Source: Thaumasiovibrio occultus (GTDB lineage: Bacteria; Pseudomonadota; Gammaproteobacteria; Enterobacterales; Vibrionaceae). Taken from it: a stretch of DNA of 64,000 bases. The notes below the pieces were generated by a model. That model was given only the letters and a program-made list of their open reading frames with translations. It did no database searches and had not been told where the DNA came from. Below are positions 48,307 through 56,088 of this stretch, in pieces. Where the stretch lies: positions 1 through 64,000 of the forward strand of contig AP023052.1 of the NCBI GenBank assembly GCA_019703815.1, read 5' to 3'. Numbering within the stretch: position 1 is the first letter of the stretch; the number at the start of each line of letters is the position of its first letter. Both the position numbers and the translations under genes were made by a program.

Positions 48307-48951
48307 TTATAGCAAGCTACTTGCGGTCTGCCATACCAACCCGCCGCCGACTAGGGTAAACAAGGTGCCGCACACCCCATCGATAAAGGGCGCGAGGGAC
48401 AGCATGATCTTTTGCATCCGTTTACCGGTGAGCAGCCACGCCAGAAAACCAAACCACGCGAACGAGGTCAGCCACAAAATGCTAATCGCGCCCAACTTGG
48501 TACCTAGCGTCATGCCCGCTGGCACCAGTGAAGAGAGTAGGCTTACAAAGAAGATCAGCGCTTTCGGGTTCAAGATATTGGTGGTAAAGCCTTTGGTAAA
48601 TGCTTGGCGGCGTTGCTGTAATAGCTGGTTCTTTTCATCCAATGCCGGGCTTTCATCTTGTGAGAGGCAACCGCGCAGTGCGTTGATGCCGAGCCATAAC
48701 AAATAACTGCCACCTAAAAATCGAATCGCGCTAAATAGCAGAGGATGCTGCGAAATAAGAAGGCTCACCCCAAGTAAACTCAGTGTCGCATGACACAAAA
48801 TACCGACACTAAGGCCAAGGGCGATCATCACGCCGGTATTGCGACCAAAGCGACTGGCATTTTGAACCACCAAGGCAAAATCTGGGCCGGGGCTCATTAA
48901 CGCAACAATGTGAACGGTAAAAAGGGTCAGTAGGGGGGCGATATCAATCAT
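48307..48951 (-). CDS. LysE/RhtB-family amino acid exporter
   Basis: A 214-residue protein with about six transmembrane helices. The family start is MIDIAPLLTLFTVHIVALMSPGPDFALV, with the conserved SPGPDF. NPKALIFFVSLL lies near 128. I chose the ATG at 48951 because GGAG lies just before it; an ATG at 48963 adds four residues. It exports an amino acid such as threonine or homoserine; which one is unknown. The AraC regulator upstream is the likely controller. Confidence 0.87.
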   Translation of the reverse strand: MIDIAPLLTLFTVHIVALMSPGPDFALVVQNASRFGRNTGVMIALGLSVGILCHATLSLLGVSLLISQHPLLFSAIRFLGGSYLLWLGINALRGCLSQDESPALDEKNQLLQQRRQAFTKGFTTNILNPKALIFFVSLLSSLVPAGMTLGTKLGAISILWLTSFAWFGFLAWLLTGKRMQKIMLSLAPFIDGVCGTLFTLVGGGLVWQTASSLL

Positions 48952-49029
48952 GTCATTCTCCATATGAGCGGCTAGTGTGCCTTAGCGCTCGGGAGAAGAC
49001 TTGTAAATAATTGACGTGCTAGAAACGGA

Positions 49030-49821
49030 TCAGCGCTGAACTTGGCTTGGGGTGATGCCGAAGGTCTGTTTAAACGCTTTGACGAAATGGGCTTGATCGT
49101 AAAACCCCACTTGATGCGCCACTTCGGTACTGCGTTGCCCACGGCGCAGCAGCTGCATCGCACGCTCTAAACGCAGCCGCGCGAGGTAGGCGTATGGCGT
49201 CATATAGGTGGCCTTTTTAAACTGGCGCAAAAACTGGGTAGGGCTGAGCTGACACAGCTCGGCTAGCTGCTCTAAGGTGATTTTCTCGCTAATGTGCGCT
49301 TCCATAAAATCCCGCAGTTGTGCCAAACTGCGTTGGCCTAGCGCATGCTCGGCAGTGGACGACATGGTTGCATAGCGCGCAAACAGGGTTGAGAAACTCT
49401 CCCAGTTTAAACAATCGCGCCCCAGCGACGAAAACTGCTGATCTTGCAGTTTATCGTGCAGAAATCCCAGTTGTTGGTAGAGTGCCCAATCGTCAATATT
49501 GTGCGCTTTAAACCCTACCGGTTTGGCGGGTAAGCCGGCTTGGCTGTGGAGCCATTCGGGTTCGATATCGAAGATTTTCACCTGATAGCCTTGGCGAGTA
49601 GCCGCTTGGCCATCGTGAATTTCATCTGGCGGTAGCAATACCACTTGGCCCGGCCCTGCGTAGTGGCGTGCGCCGCGATAGTAATAGTGCTGCTGCCCTT
49701 CGGTGACGAGCCCGATGTGGTAATCCAAATGATAGTGACGCTTGAAGGCGAATTGCGAAAAGCGTGCATCAATCAAACTGATCGCACTAACGTCAGTGAT
49801 ATGGTGTGACACTTTATCCAT
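49030..49821 (-). CDS. AraC-family transcriptional regulator
   Basis: A 263-residue regulator with a cupin-type N-terminal effector domain (about 1-150, GLVTEGQQHYYYRG) and two C-terminal HTHs (about 165-260, LEQLAELCQLSPTQFLRQFKKATYMTPYAY, then VAHQVGFYDQAHFVKAFKQTFGITPSQ). It lies directly upstream of the LysE-type exporter, a common pairing in which the regulator senses the exported amino acid. Confidence 0.85.
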   Translation of the reverse strand: MDKVSHHITDVSAISLIDARFSQFAFKRHYHLDYHIGLVTEGQQHYYYRGARHYAGPGQVVLLPPDEIHDGQAATRQGYQVKIFDIEPEWLHSQAGLPAKPVGFKAHNIDDWALYQQLGFLHDKLQDQQFSSLGRDCLNWESFSTLFARYATMSSTAEHALGQRSLAQLRDFMEAHISEKITLEQLAELCQLSPTQFLRQFKKATYMTPYAYLARLRLERAMQLLRRGQRSTEVAHQVGFYDQAHFVKAFKQTFGITPSQVQR

Positions 49822-49868
49822 TCGCCCTCCTTTTTTACTATGACTGGCTGTGATTGGCAGTGGTGAAG

Positions 49869-50774
49869 CTACAGTTGCTTCACTAAACGGCGTTGACGAT
49901 GGCGGTGACGGATCGCATCCAAGGTGAAAATCACCAATGCTAGCCAGATAAAGCCAAAGGTCGACAGATCTTCGGCCTTAAATGCTTCACCGTACACAGT
50001 GACTGCCAAAATAAACATCAAACTTGGGCCAATATATTGGAAAAAGCCCAAGGTCGACAAGTTGAGTTTGGTCGCCGCGCCGGTAAAGCACAGCAATGGC
50101 AGGGTGGTGACCACGCCTGCTGCTATCAGCAACAGGTTCAATGTGGTTGGGTTGTTGAGCGGATTTGAGCTCAAGCTTGGCGTTAGCCACAAAAACAGGA
50201 GCGCCACCGGCACCATGATCGCGGTTTCAATAAACAACCCCGCTTCCGCGCCAACGCTGACTTTTTTACGCAGCAAGCCGTAACAGCCAAACGATGAAGC
50301 CAGCAGTAGCGAAATCCACGGCAACGAGCCAAAGGTGATCACCTGAATCGCGACACCAGTGACGGAGAGCGCGACCGCGACCCATTGCATTGGGCGCAAA
50401 CGCTCGCTCAGAAACACCATTCCTAAGAACACGTTTAAGATCGGATTAATAAAATAGCCGAGGCTAGCTTGCAACATATAGTTATTGGCGACAGACCAAA
50501 TGAAGATCAGCCAGTTACCCCCGATCAGAATCGCCGAGGCGATAAGAAACACCAACTGGCGGCGGTTAGTGACCACTTGCTTCACCCGTGACCAGCCGCG
50601 TTGGAAGGTGATGATCACACCCAGTAATACAAAAGACCAAATCACGCGGTGGCTTAAAATCTCCATCGCCGGTACTTGGCTGACCGATTTAAAGTAGATA
50701 GGCGCGATGCCCCACATGGTATAGGCGGCCAGAGCTAAAATGACCCCGCGTTGCGTTTGCTGTTGCTGATCCAT
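49869..50774 (-). CDS. rarD: EamA-family transporter RarD
   Basis: A 301-residue protein with ten predicted helices. It begins MDQQQQTQRGVILALAAYTMWGIAPIYFK, as in RarD, with MEILSHRVIWSFVLL near 42-56. RarD is linked to chloramphenicol sensitivity in E. coli; the true substrate is unknown. The frame opens earlier at a TTG (50789), but the ATG at 50774 is the likelier start. Faces away from recQ. Confidence 0.88.
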   Translation of the reverse strand: MDQQQQTQRGVILALAAYTMWGIAPIYFKSVSQVPAMEILSHRVIWSFVLLGVIITFQRGWSRVKQVVTNRRQLVFLIASAILIGGNWLIFIWSVANNYMLQASLGYFINPILNVFLGMVFLSERLRPMQWVAVALSVTGVAIQVITFGSLPWISLLLASSFGCYGLLRKKVSVGAEAGLFIETAIMVPVALLFLWLTPSLSSNPLNNPTTLNLLLIAAGVVTTLPLLCFTGAATKLNLSTLGFFQYIGPSLMFILAVTVYGEAFKAEDLSTFGFIWLALVIFTLDAIRHRHRQRRLVKQL

Positions 50775-51099
50775 TGATGGTTTTCTCAAAAAGTCGTTAG
50801 GAATGCCTGTGATGGGAGGATGACCGTGAGCCTAAGACTGGGACATCATCTTCGCGATAACGCGAGAAACGCCAAGGGGAGAGCGGGATCAGTGAGCACA
50901 TACAGACAGAGAAATTATAACGGTAATTGGCCAAAGGAGCAGCACAACGACGGCGAAATTGTTTCTCAGCCAGTGGAAGTGGCGGCACTTTTTCATTAAC
51001 GGATTGAAACGCCATGTTAATAAGCCGAGCGAAATCGGTCGTGGTAGCCGCGGGTGGTTCTGGTTACAATAGCACCCCCTTAATCGAGTGAGAGTGACG

Positions 51100-52932
51100 A
51101 TGACAGATACCGCGATGGTCGCCCCATCTCAACCGACACCCCTGCATGTGCTGGAAACGGTGTTTGGTTATGATGCTTTCCGCGATGGCCAGCAAGAAGT
51201 GATTGATGCAGCTGTGGCGGGGCGTGACTGTTTGGTGATCATGCCAACCGGTGGAGGGAAGTCACTCTGCTATCAAGTGCCGGCCTTAGTGCGTCCGGGA
51301 TTGACTCTGGTGATCTCGCCACTGATTTCATTAATGAAAGATCAGGTCGACCAACTACGGGCGAACGGTGTTGCGGCGGCGTGTATTAACTCGTCGATGA
51401 CCAGTGAAGAGCTGGCGGCAACCTATAAAGCCATGTATCAAGATAAGCTCAAGCTGGTGTATGTGTCGCCAGAGCGCGTATTGATGCGTGACTTTATCGA
51501 TCACCTCTATCAAATGCCGTTGTCGATGCTGGCGGTGGATGAAGCGCACTGTATTTCCCAATGGGGCCACGATTTCCGCCCCGAATACGCCGCGCTGGGT
51601 CAGTTGCGCGAGCACTTTACTGATGTGCCGGTGATGGCGTTAACCGCGACGGCAGATGATGCGACTCGTAGTGATATCTTATCGCGCCTATCGATGCGCG
51701 ATCCGCTGGTGCATCTAAGCAGTTTCGACCGCCCGAATATCCGCTATAGCTTGGTCGAAAAACACAAGCCGCTGGCGCAACTGGTACGCTATGTCACCGA
51801 GCAGCGTGGGCAGTGCGGCATCATTTACTGTAACTCACGTAAACGTGTTGAGCAGCTTACTGAAAAGCTGTGTGATAACCGAGTGCGAGCGGCGTCCTAC
51901 CATGCAGGGCTCGAGATTGCTGAGCGCCAACGAGTGCAAGAAGCTTTTCAGCGAGACGATCTTCAAGTGGTTGTCGCGACGGTGGCGTTCGGTATGGGGA
52001 TCAACAAACCCAATGTGCGCTACGTGGTGCACTACGATATTCCGCGTAATATCGAATCCTACTACCAAGAAACGGGACGTGCTGGTCGAGACGGCTTACC
52101 GGCAGAAGCCATGATGCTATACGATCCGTCAGATATGAGCTGGCTGCGTAAAATTCTCGATGAGAAAGAAGACGGGCCACAAAAGCAGATCGAAAGCCAC
52201 AAACTCAATGCGATGGGCGCGTTTGCTGAAGCGCAAACCTGTCGTCGTTTGGTATTGCTCAACTATTTTGGCGAGTTCCGCGAGCAGCCTTGCGGCAACT
52301 GCGATATTTGTATCGATCCACCAAAGCAATTTGATGGCGTTGAAGTGGCGCAAAAGGCGCTTTCATGTGTCTATCGCGTCAATCAAAGTTTCGGTATTGG
52401 TCATGTGGTTGATGTGCTGCGCGGTATGCTGAATCAGCGGGTGCGCGATCATGGCCATGATCAGCTCTCTACTTATGGTATTGGCCGCGAGCACAGCCAC
52501 GAGTATTGGGTCAGTATTGTGCGCCAGTTGATCCACCGCGGCTTTTTGGTGCAAAACATCACCCGTAGCTCCACGTTGCAACTGACCGAAGAAGCGCGGC
52601 CGATTTTGCGTGGTGAAGTGCCGTTAACGCTGGCGGTACCGCGACTAGATCTGACGTCGCGAACCCGTAAACCGGAGAAAATGATCACCCGCCATTACGA
52701 TAAAAAGCTGTTCGCGAAATTACGTCAGCTCCGTAAAACCATCGCCGATGAAGAAGATATTCCACCGTACGTGGTCTTCAATGATGCTAGCTTGATGGAG
52801 ATGGCGGAAATGTTGCCCACCTCGCATGCAGAATTTATGGCGGTGAGCGGTGTGGGTCAGCGTAAGCTGGAGCGTTTTGGCGATCCTTTCTTGGATGTGA
52901 TTGAAGAGCATCTATTGATGGCGCGTCATTAA
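51100..52932 (+). CDS. recQ: ATP-dependent DNA helicase RecQ
   Basis: A 610-residue 3'-5' helicase that initiates RecF-pathway recombination and clears aberrant forks. Walker A PTGGGKSLCYQ is near 49-59, and the DEAHCISQWGHDFRPEY block near 145-161. Four zinc cysteines lie in CRRLVLLNYFGE..PCGNCDIC. The C-terminal HRDC is visible (FGDPFLDVIEEH end). The ATG at 51100 gives an E. coli-like length; a GTG at 51088 is alternative. Confidence 0.96.
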   Translation: MTDTAMVAPSQPTPLHVLETVFGYDAFRDGQQEVIDAAVAGRDCLVIMPTGGGKSLCYQVPALVRPGLTLVISPLISLMKDQVDQLRANGVAAACINSSMTSEELAATYKAMYQDKLKLVYVSPERVLMRDFIDHLYQMPLSMLAVDEAHCISQWGHDFRPEYAALGQLREHFTDVPVMALTATADDATRSDILSRLSMRDPLVHLSSFDRPNIRYSLVEKHKPLAQLVRYVTEQRGQCGIIYCNSRKRVEQLTEKLCDNRVRAASYHAGLEIAERQRVQEAFQRDDLQVVVATVAFGMGINKPNVRYVVHYDIPRNIESYYQETGRAGRDGLPAEAMMLYDPSDMSWLRKILDEKEDGPQKQIESHKLNAMGAFAEAQTCRRLVLLNYFGEFREQPCGNCDICIDPPKQFDGVEVAQKALSCVYRVNQSFGIGHVVDVLRGMLNQRVRDHGHDQLSTYGIGREHSHEYWVSIVRQLIHRGFLVQNITRSSTLQLTEEARPILRGEVPLTLAVPRLDLTSRTRKPEKMITRHYDKKLFAKLRQLRKTIADEEDIPPYVVFNDASLMEMAEMLPTSHAEFMAVSGVGQRKLERFGDPFLDVIEEHLLMARH

Positions 52933-52961
52933 CGTTGGCCTGAGCGCGGTAAACGGCGGGC

Positions 52962-52989
52962 AAAAAAAACCGGGCCACTGTCGCCCGGT
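52962..52989 (-). terminator. Orphan minus-strand terminator
   Basis: ACCGGGC (52969-52975) pairs with GCCCGGT (52983-52989). Read on the minus strand, the eight A at 52962-52969 give U8, so this is a good intrinsic terminator for a leftward transcript. No minus-strand gene ends here. It cannot serve recQ, which has no T-run on its strand. Confidence 0.7.
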
Positions 52990-53147
52990 GAGAATCGCAT
53001 GAAGTGATTGTAAAAAGCTTGCGTATTGGAGCCTGCCTTAAGAAATGACAGACGCGATGCATTTGACCACGAACGATTAACGTTGCCTATAGAGATGAAA
53101 CCTGTTGTCACCCTTGGCAACAGCTGCTTACAAACAAGGATATAAAT

Positions 53148-53459
53148 ATGTTGACCAGCTTCGTGTTAGATCGCGAGTTACGGACTTTGACGCTGGAAAT
53201 CAAAGGCTTTGATATCGACCGCTTCGATGAGCAAGGACAAGCGATCTGTCAGCAGTTAGAGCTAACGGTACTTGAACGACAACAAGACGCCGATCTGATC
53301 ACTTGGCTGGTGGACTTTGAAGGCACCACCTTGTTGCTAAAAGCAGAGCACTATTCAGCGAGTTGTTGGCTCGAAGCGATGCGCGAAGAGGATGTTGATA
53401 TCTTAGTGTTTCTCACCGCGCATTACGCGGGGCATGCCAACACCGTGAGCGATGTCTAG
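53148..53459 (+). CDS. DUF3630-family protein
   Basis: A 103-residue, acidic, cytoplasmic protein with a mixed alpha-beta pattern: LRTLTLEIKGFD, LELTVLERQQDADL, WLVDFEGTTLLLKAEHYSASCWLEA. It resembles the DUF3630 family, found in Vibrio and relatives beside recQ. Function unknown. The ATG follows AAGGAT at good spacing. It stands alone 215 bp after recQ. Confidence 0.7.
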   Translation: MLTSFVLDRELRTLTLEIKGFDIDRFDEQGQAICQQLELTVLERQQDADLITWLVDFEGTTLLLKAEHYSASCWLEAMREEDVDILVFLTAHYAGHANTVSDV

Positions 53460-53505
53460 CTGGTTAATATCACCGCAGATCACTAGGATTTTTGAAAATT
53501 AACGG

Positions 53506-53511
53506 TATAAT
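53506..53511 (+). promoter_or_regulatory. -10 element of yhhQ promoter
   Basis: TATAAT preceded by GG. No good -35 at the right spacing. The transcript would start near 53518, just at a CTTGGTA/TACCAAG hairpin (53519-53541). Confidence 0.45.
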
Positions 53512-53556
53512 CGCCGCCCTTGGTATCAAAGACGTACCAAGCTAACAATTTGGGTT

Positions 53557-53594
53557 TTGGGTTCCCTCACCCCCAATCAACAAAAAGGTAAACC
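53557..53594 (+). promoter_or_regulatory. preQ1-I-like riboswitch upstream of yhhQ
   Basis: TTGGG (53557-53561), loop TTCCCTC, then CCCAA (53572-53576), followed by TCAACAAAAAGG (53577-53588) that includes the ribosome site. Stem, C/U-rich loop and A-rich tail with embedded Shine-Dalgarno are the compact preQ1-I fold, close to the Thermoanaerobacter example as I recall it. The downstream gene imports queuosine precursors, which supports it. Confidence 0.68.
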
Positions 53595-54269
53595 ATGACA
53601 GAGCGATTCTCTGCCGCGCAGCAACGCAAGGCACTTATCTATCTGGTCAGCTTTCATTTGCTGATCATTGCGTCCAGTAACTACTTGGTGCAATTACCCT
53701 TTACGATCTTCGGATTGCATACCACTTGGGGTGCATTCACGTTTCCGTTCATCTTTCTCGCGACCGATCTCACCGTGCGTATCTTTGGTGCAGGCTTGGC
53801 GCGTCGGATCATCGGTTTCGTTATGATGCCCGCGTTAATCATCTCGTACTCGTTATCGGTGCTGTTCTTTGAAGGCCAATATCAAGGACTGGGTGAGATC
53901 TTCACCTTTAATCTGTTCGTCGCACGCATTGCGGTGGCCAGCTTTATGGCGTATCTCCTTGGGCAGATCCTCGATGTGCAGGTGTTTAACCGCCTACGCC
54001 AGATGAAACAGTGGTGGGTCGCGCCGACTTGCTCGACATTGTTGGGTAATGCCATCGATACCATTGCCTTCTTCTTTATCGCGTTTTATAACAGCCCTGA
54101 TGCTTTTATGGCGGCGAACTGGATGGAAATTGCGGCGGTAGATTACATGCTGAAGTTAGTGATCAGTTTAGGTTTGTTCGTGCCGATGTACGGTGTGTTG
54201 CTGAACTTCTTGATCAAACGCCTCACGTCGGTAGCGCCAAAATGGCAAACGCAGCAAGTGAACTCGTAA
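53595..54269 (+). CDS. yhhQ: Queuosine precursor transporter YhhQ
   Basis: A 224-residue membrane protein of the VUT1/QueT-type family with about six helices. SSNYLVQLPFTIFG, TWGAFTFPFIFLATDL and DIKVFN-like DVQVFNRLR are family blocks; TLLGNAIDTIAFFFIAF is near the end. In E. coli YhhQ takes up preQ0/preQ1 for queuosine tRNA modification. The leader looks like a preQ1 riboswitch. Terminator at 54317-54341. Confidence 0.9.
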   Translation: MTERFSAAQQRKALIYLVSFHLLIIASSNYLVQLPFTIFGLHTTWGAFTFPFIFLATDLTVRIFGAGLARRIIGFVMMPALIISYSLSVLFFEGQYQGLGEIFTFNLFVARIAVASFMAYLLGQILDVQVFNRLRQMKQWWVAPTCSTLLGNAIDTIAFFFIAFYNSPDAFMAANWMEIAAVDYMLKLVISLGLFVPMYGVLLNFLIKRLTSVAPKWQTQQVNS

Positions 54270-54316
54270 TTCACTAAACTGGTTCAACACCACGTTGTTT
54301 TGGTGTGGCTTGAACG

Positions 54317-54343
54317 AAAAGGCAGAGGTATTCTGCCTTTTTT
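54317..54343 (+). terminator. Terminator of yhhQ
   Basis: AAAAGGCAGA (54317-54326), loop GGTAT, TCTGCCTTTT (54332-54341), more T follow. Confidence 0.88.
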
Positions 54344-54367
54344 GTACCCGATGAAAGTGAGAGTCCG

Positions 54368-54805
54368 ATGTCCTCGATTCAAATAAAAACCTGCGATTAT
54401 CAGGAAGCCGCCCACGCATTGGCGCAGATCCCTGAGTTAATGGGGGAGTCGCCTGAAAGTTTGGCGGCGCGAATCGGAGATAAGCCCGCGTTGTTATTGG
54501 TGGCTTATGAGGGCGAGGAAATAGCAGGGGTGAAACTCGGCTATGCGTCTGATGAACACACCTTTTATATTTGGCTGGCTGGTGTGGCACCAACAAGTCG
54601 AGGTAAGGGTGTTGCACAAGCATTATTGAACGCACACCAAACGTGGGCCAAAGAAAGCGGCTACGCCTATGTTACTGTTAAATCTCGTAATAAGTTTCCA
54701 GCCATGCTGCGATTGCTGATCCGCAATGGCTATGACATTGTTGAGTGTGAGAAGAAGGACGATCAGTCCAACTACCGCTTACACTTTATCAAGCAAATAC
54801 AATAA
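54368..54805 (+). CDS. GNAT-family N-acetyltransferase
   Basis: A 145-residue GNAT protein. The acetyl-CoA pyrophosphate loop is RGKGVA near residues 78-83, preceded by the beta-4 strand FYIWLAGVAPTSR. YVTVKSRNKFPAMLRLLIRNGYDIVE is the C-terminal half. The substrate is unknown. It starts with ATG 24 bp after the yhhQ terminator; no clear partner. Confidence 0.85.
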   Translation: MSSIQIKTCDYQEAAHALAQIPELMGESPESLAARIGDKPALLLVAYEGEEIAGVKLGYASDEHTFYIWLAGVAPTSRGKGVAQALLNAHQTWAKESGYAYVTVKSRNKFPAMLRLLIRNGYDIVECEKKDDQSNYRLHFIKQIQ

Positions 54806-54829
54806 CTTGTGCTTCTCTCTAAAAATAAA

Positions 54830-54844
54830 TGAAAATTATTATCA
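54830..54844. promoter_or_regulatory. Fur box upstream of ryhB
   Basis: TGAAAATTATTATCA matches TGATAATNATTATCA at 14 of 15 positions. A second, weaker site TGAGAATAGTTATTA (54865-54879, 12 of 15) overlaps the -10. Iron-loaded Fur would repress the sRNA. Confidence 0.78.
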
Positions 54845-54852
54845 CTTGGGTA

Positions 54853-54880
54853 TTGCATCTCAAGTGAGAATAGTTATTAT
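54853..54880 (+). promoter_or_regulatory. ryhB promoter
   Basis: TTGCAT (54853-54858), 16 bp, TATTAT (54875-54880). The start is predicted near 54887. Confidence 0.55.
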
Positions 54881-54886
54881 TAACTT

Positions 54887-55050
54887 GTCCTGAGGGGAAA
54901 AGCTTCACCGCAAGGTGAAGTCCTAAAGGCACGACATTGCTCACATTGCTTCCAGTGTAATTCAGCATTAGCTGATATGGATGTTGGCAGTAGCTGATAT
55001 CAAGTGCTTATATGCTGAGCGGAGTTTCCGGTTTGGGAACTCCGCTTTTT
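54887..55050 (+). ncRNA. ryhB: RyhB iron-responsive small RNA
   Basis: The core CACGACATTGCTCACATTGC, followed by TTCCAG (about 54930-54955), is essentially the E. coli RyhB seed region. It is preceded by a CTTCACC/GGTGAAG hairpin (54903-54920) and ends in a strong terminator (stem 55018-55029 with 55034-55045, T5). Fur boxes sit on the promoter. RyhB with Hfq represses iron-using protein mRNAs in iron shortage. At about 164 nt it is longer than the 90-nt enteric form, as in Vibrio. Confidence 0.88.
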
Positions 55051-55117
55051 CTTTTTTATCCTATCGTAAATTTCTCACGCTATTAGATTGATCATCGCTA
55101 TTTTTCCGCTGCTAAGA

Positions 55118-55771
55118 CTACGCCAGCTCTACGAGCTTTGCGACCAATCGATTGATCCCTTTTTGTGCATCTGAAATCGACTCTGCCAGCATATAAGCAG
55201 GAGTGGAGAGCAGGCTACGCTTTTGATCCAAAACGAAGTCATCCACTGGGCACGAAACGTGTTCACCGCCCATAGCGGTGAAAGCCGCCACAGCCGGATC
55301 ATCGGGATGTCCTAAGGTGGCTTTGGCGCCAGGGCCATAGATCAGCGGGATCAGGGCTGGGGCGATACACACATAACCCGCCGGTTTTTCTTGTTGGGCG
55401 AAGGCGGTGGTGGCGGCTTTGAACGTCTCATCCAATTCGCACTCTTTGCCTTTGAATGCAAAATTGGACAGATTTTTCGCAACGCCAAATCCGCCGGGAA
55501 CCAGCAGGGCATCGTAGTCGTTGGCGTTGAGCTCATGGAGCGGCGAGATCTCACCACGCACCAAACGACCTGCTTCACGCATCACGTTGCGGCTTTCGTT
55601 TTGTTCACTGCCTGAGTGATGTTCGAGTACGTGGTGCTGGTCTTTATCGGGGGCAAAACAGTGCCAACTCGCACCCTGCTGTTCAATCGCAAGCAGGCTC
55701 AAAATCACTTCATTGGCTTCTGCGCCATCAAAAACCCCACAACCGGACAAAATTACAGCTATTTTTTTCAT
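55118..55771 (-). CDS. elbB: Glyoxalase/isoprenoid-associated protein ElbB
   Basis: A 217-residue DJ-1/PfpI-superfamily protein. It starts MKKIAVILSGCGVFDGAE and has LLVPGGFGVAKNLSNFA near 93-109. The nucleophilic cysteine is in the GYVCIAPALIP segment near 135-145. ElbB was tied to isoprenoid synthesis and has weak glyoxalase activity. I chose the ATG at 55771, which follows AAGGAG; the frame extends to 55897 without support. Confidence 0.9.
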   Translation of the reverse strand: MKKIAVILSGCGVFDGAEANEVILSLLAIEQQGASWHCFAPDKDQHHVLEHHSGSEQNESRNVMREAGRLVRGEISPLHELNANDYDALLVPGGFGVAKNLSNFAFKGKECELDETFKAATTAFAQQEKPAGYVCIAPALIPLIYGPGAKATLGHPDDPAVAAFTAMGGEHVSCPVDDFVLDQKRSLLSTPAYMLAESISDAQKGINRLVAKLVELA

Positions 55772-56088
55772 ACATACACTCCTTGTATCGGTCATTTTCC
55801 TCAGTGTAGAACATGTGCGGAAATCATCACATGTTAATTTTTTCCACAATAATTGATCATTCCACGATCCTTTTGAAAAAGGATCTTGATCTCGCAAGCT
55901 TATGAAAAAAATAAAGTTTGTTTGCTTGTTCGACGAAAAATCAAAAAAGGATCGGTGACGTTAAAATAAATACACACACACTTATCCACAGATAGAAAAG
56001 GGAAAGATATCGATTTGATCTCTTAACACTCCCGCCTTCTCATGGCATCCTTACTCACAATTAATAACGTTAGGATTACTCCACGATC
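55772..56088. promoter_or_regulatory. elbB-polA intergenic region with DnaA boxes and GATC cluster
   Basis: Holds a perfect DnaA box TTATCCACA (55982-55990), a consensus variant TTTTCCACA (55840-55848), seven or so GATC sites and a palindrome GATCCTTTT-GA-AAAAGGATC (55866-55885). It must include both divergent promoters. DnaA or SeqA control of polA is inferred only. Confidence 0.5.
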
